Source: Bacteroidota bacterium (GTDB lineage: Bacteria > Bacteroidota > Bacteroidia > Chitinophagales > Chitinophagaceae). From it: a stretch of DNA of 41,088 bases. This document shows, piece after piece, positions 40,040 through 41,088 of this stretch. The position numbers and the translations under genes were made by a program. Location: positions 1 through 41,088 of the forward strand of contig JAEWBT010000071.1 of the NCBI GenBank assembly GCA_023391015.1. Direction: 5' to 3'. Below the pieces are notes generated by a model that saw nothing but the letters and a program-made list of their open reading frames with translations, was not told the DNA's origin and ran no database searches. Position 1 is the stretch's first letter. Each line of letters starts with the position of its first letter.

Positions 40040-41088
40040 TTAAGTGTTTGAAGAATTCTTCGCTTCAATACTCTGCGGATACCGGAACCGGTTTTGCGGA
40101 TCGTATTGCGCTTTTAATTCCCGGAGCTTTTCATAATTGCTGCCGTAATACGCGTGTTGCCAGTCGGTGAATTCCACGTCCGGGTAATTGCGGTATTGCG
40201 CCGTGATACCCGCACTTCTAACCATCTTTTGGATGTTTCGAAAGCCTTCCAAAATGCGTGCTTCCTCCGCTGGTGCGTCGTAGTATCCTTGCAATTCGCT
40301 GAGGAACGGCAGGCTGCGGTGCGGATAACAGGAAGCGTTTGCAAATGCCGGCGTATCCACCTCGCCACCCAGCGTATTCACCTGAAAAATAATCCCCGGA
40401 TGCGCCAGAATCTGATCAAAAATAGCGGGCGCTACAGAGGCGATGTCGCCAAACGACCGGTAATAGCCGCAAGAAGCATTTTTAAAATACAGCGGGTCGG
40501 CGCGGCCATAAAACCGTTGCAGCGCTTCCGGAAACGACTTGCCTTCCGAGGTAGAAGACTTGTTGGAACGGCTGCCTTCGGCCATGCGATCGGTGATAGC
40601 GCTGATATCGCTGTTGCCGTAGTTGGTAAACAGCAGCGTGAGGGTTTTGCCGTTTTGCACAAAAGCGCCAAAGCCTTCGGTCGGCAACTGCGGCGCGAGC
40701 GTCATCCATTTTTCCAGAATGCCCGCAAAAGCAGCGCTATCAGAAATGGTGTGTTTAATGGTAACCGTCCGGAAGGTTTTGGGCATCGGGAGCGGCTTGA
40801 ATTTCAGCGCCGTCACCACGCCAAAATTGCCGTTGCCGCCACCGCGCAAAGCCCAAAGCAGTTTTTCATCCGCTTCCACGGCTTGCCCATCGGCTTTCAC
40901 CAGCGTAGTGCCCACCAGGCTGTCGCAGGTGAGGCCATATTTCCGGCTGAAAAAGCCATAGCCGCCGCCGAGCGTCAGTCCGGCAATGCCTACGCCACCA
41001 CAGGAACCGGCCGGGATTAGTTTTCCTTTCGCATACACCTGACTGTGAAGTTCTTTGAGCAGCAGTCCGGGGCCCACGCTCACCGTGC
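40040..41088 (-). CDS. FAD-linked oxidase with BBE domain, C-terminal part (cut by window end)
   Basis: The frame stays open to the window edge, so the true start lies beyond 41088; the visible GTG at 41083 is internal. It begins inside the FAD-binding PCMH domain: SVGPGLLLKELHSQVYAKG, GSCGGVGIAGLTLGGGYGFFSRKYGLTCDSL, and LLWALRGGGNGNFGVVTALKF. The C-terminus has the berberine-bridge domain, YRNYPDVEFTDWQHAYYGSNYEKLRELKAQYDPQNRFRYPQSI. Relatives oxidise sugars or alkaloid-like substrates with O2. Whether it is exported cannot be told without the N-terminus. Confidence 0.9.
   Translation of the reverse strand, partial: TVSVGPGLLLKELHSQVYAKGKLIPAGSCGGVGIAGLTLGGGYGFFSRKYGLTCDSLVGTTLVKADGQAVEADEKLLWALRGGGNGNFGVVTALKFKPLPMPKTFRTVTIKHTISDSAAFAGILEKWMTLAPQLPTEGFGAFVQNGKTLTLLFTNYGNSDISAITDRMAEGSRSNKSSTSEGKSFPEALQRFYGRADPLYFKNASCGYYRSFGDIASVAPAIFDQILAHPGIIFQVNTLGGEVDTPAFANASCYPHRSLPFLSELQGYYDAPAEEARILEGFRNIQKMVRSAGITAQYRNYPDVEFTDWQHAYYGSNYEKLRELKAQYDPQNRFRYPQSIEAKNSSNT

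Overview
The window reads as a chromosome segment of a Bacteroidota bacterium, most likely from the Chitinophagaceae/Chitinophagia side (inference). The evidence is: a T9SS-type C-terminal sorting domain on a secreted protein; promoters of the Bacteroidota form (TTTG, 19-20 bases, TAnnTTTG), best seen in front of tRNA-Phe; lipoproteins; Tat-exported ferritin-like proteins; and the family relationships of MutL, TatC, PaaB/PaaC and the GH3-serine hydrolase fusion. Flanking DNA is by eye about half or a little more GC, while 17.6-29.1 kb is clearly AT-richer.

Layout. 0-4.5 kb: start of a lipoprotein (cut by the window edge), tatC, rpiB, a dipeptide epimerase and a T9SS-secreted protein. 4.9-9.8 kb: mutL and, divergent to it, a NagZ-like glycosidase fused to a serine hydrolase. 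10.2-12.6 kb: a coiled-coil membrane protein and a membrane-anchored Ppx/GppA-like protein. 13.0-17.4 kb (minus strand): pnuC and an NadR-like kinase (NMN/nicotinamide riboside salvage), a GT-C-like membrane protein, a family 2 glycosyltransferase and a Sua5/YciO protein. 17.5 kb: tRNA-Phe with promoter and terminator.

17.7-29.1 kb: a defence island next to tRNA-Phe. The rightward operon encodes a DUF4007 protein, a 1073-residue P-loop ATPase and a PAPS-reductase-like PP-loop enzyme, matching the SspB-SspC-SspD order of single-strand DNA phosphorothioation systems. It continues, almost without gaps, into a four-helix membrane protein and a nucleoside 2-deoxyribosyltransferase-like protein. 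A convergent leftward operon encodes a PLD-nuclease/DEAH-helicase fusion, a 76-residue protein, a Rad50/DndD-like ATPase and a 178-residue protein, and could be the restriction or SspFGH-like arm. No cysteine desulfurase (SspA) lies in the window. The right edge carries a relic of a sterol-desaturase C-terminus.

29.5-41 kb: a CAP-domain lipoprotein, sterol desaturase, two PAP2-type membrane proteins, an isolated paaB-paaC pair, two Tat-type ferritin-like proteins, a ChaA-like Ca2+/H+ antiporter, an ABC-F ATPase, a GNAT acetyltransferase and a BBE-type FAD oxidase cut by the window end.

Across the whole window the palindrome TTCCGGAA recurs about 45 times by manual count, against less than one expected by chance. 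It resembles a HIP1-type highly iterated palindrome and is sparser in the island. Intergenic spaces also hold several families of short inverted or tandem repeats.
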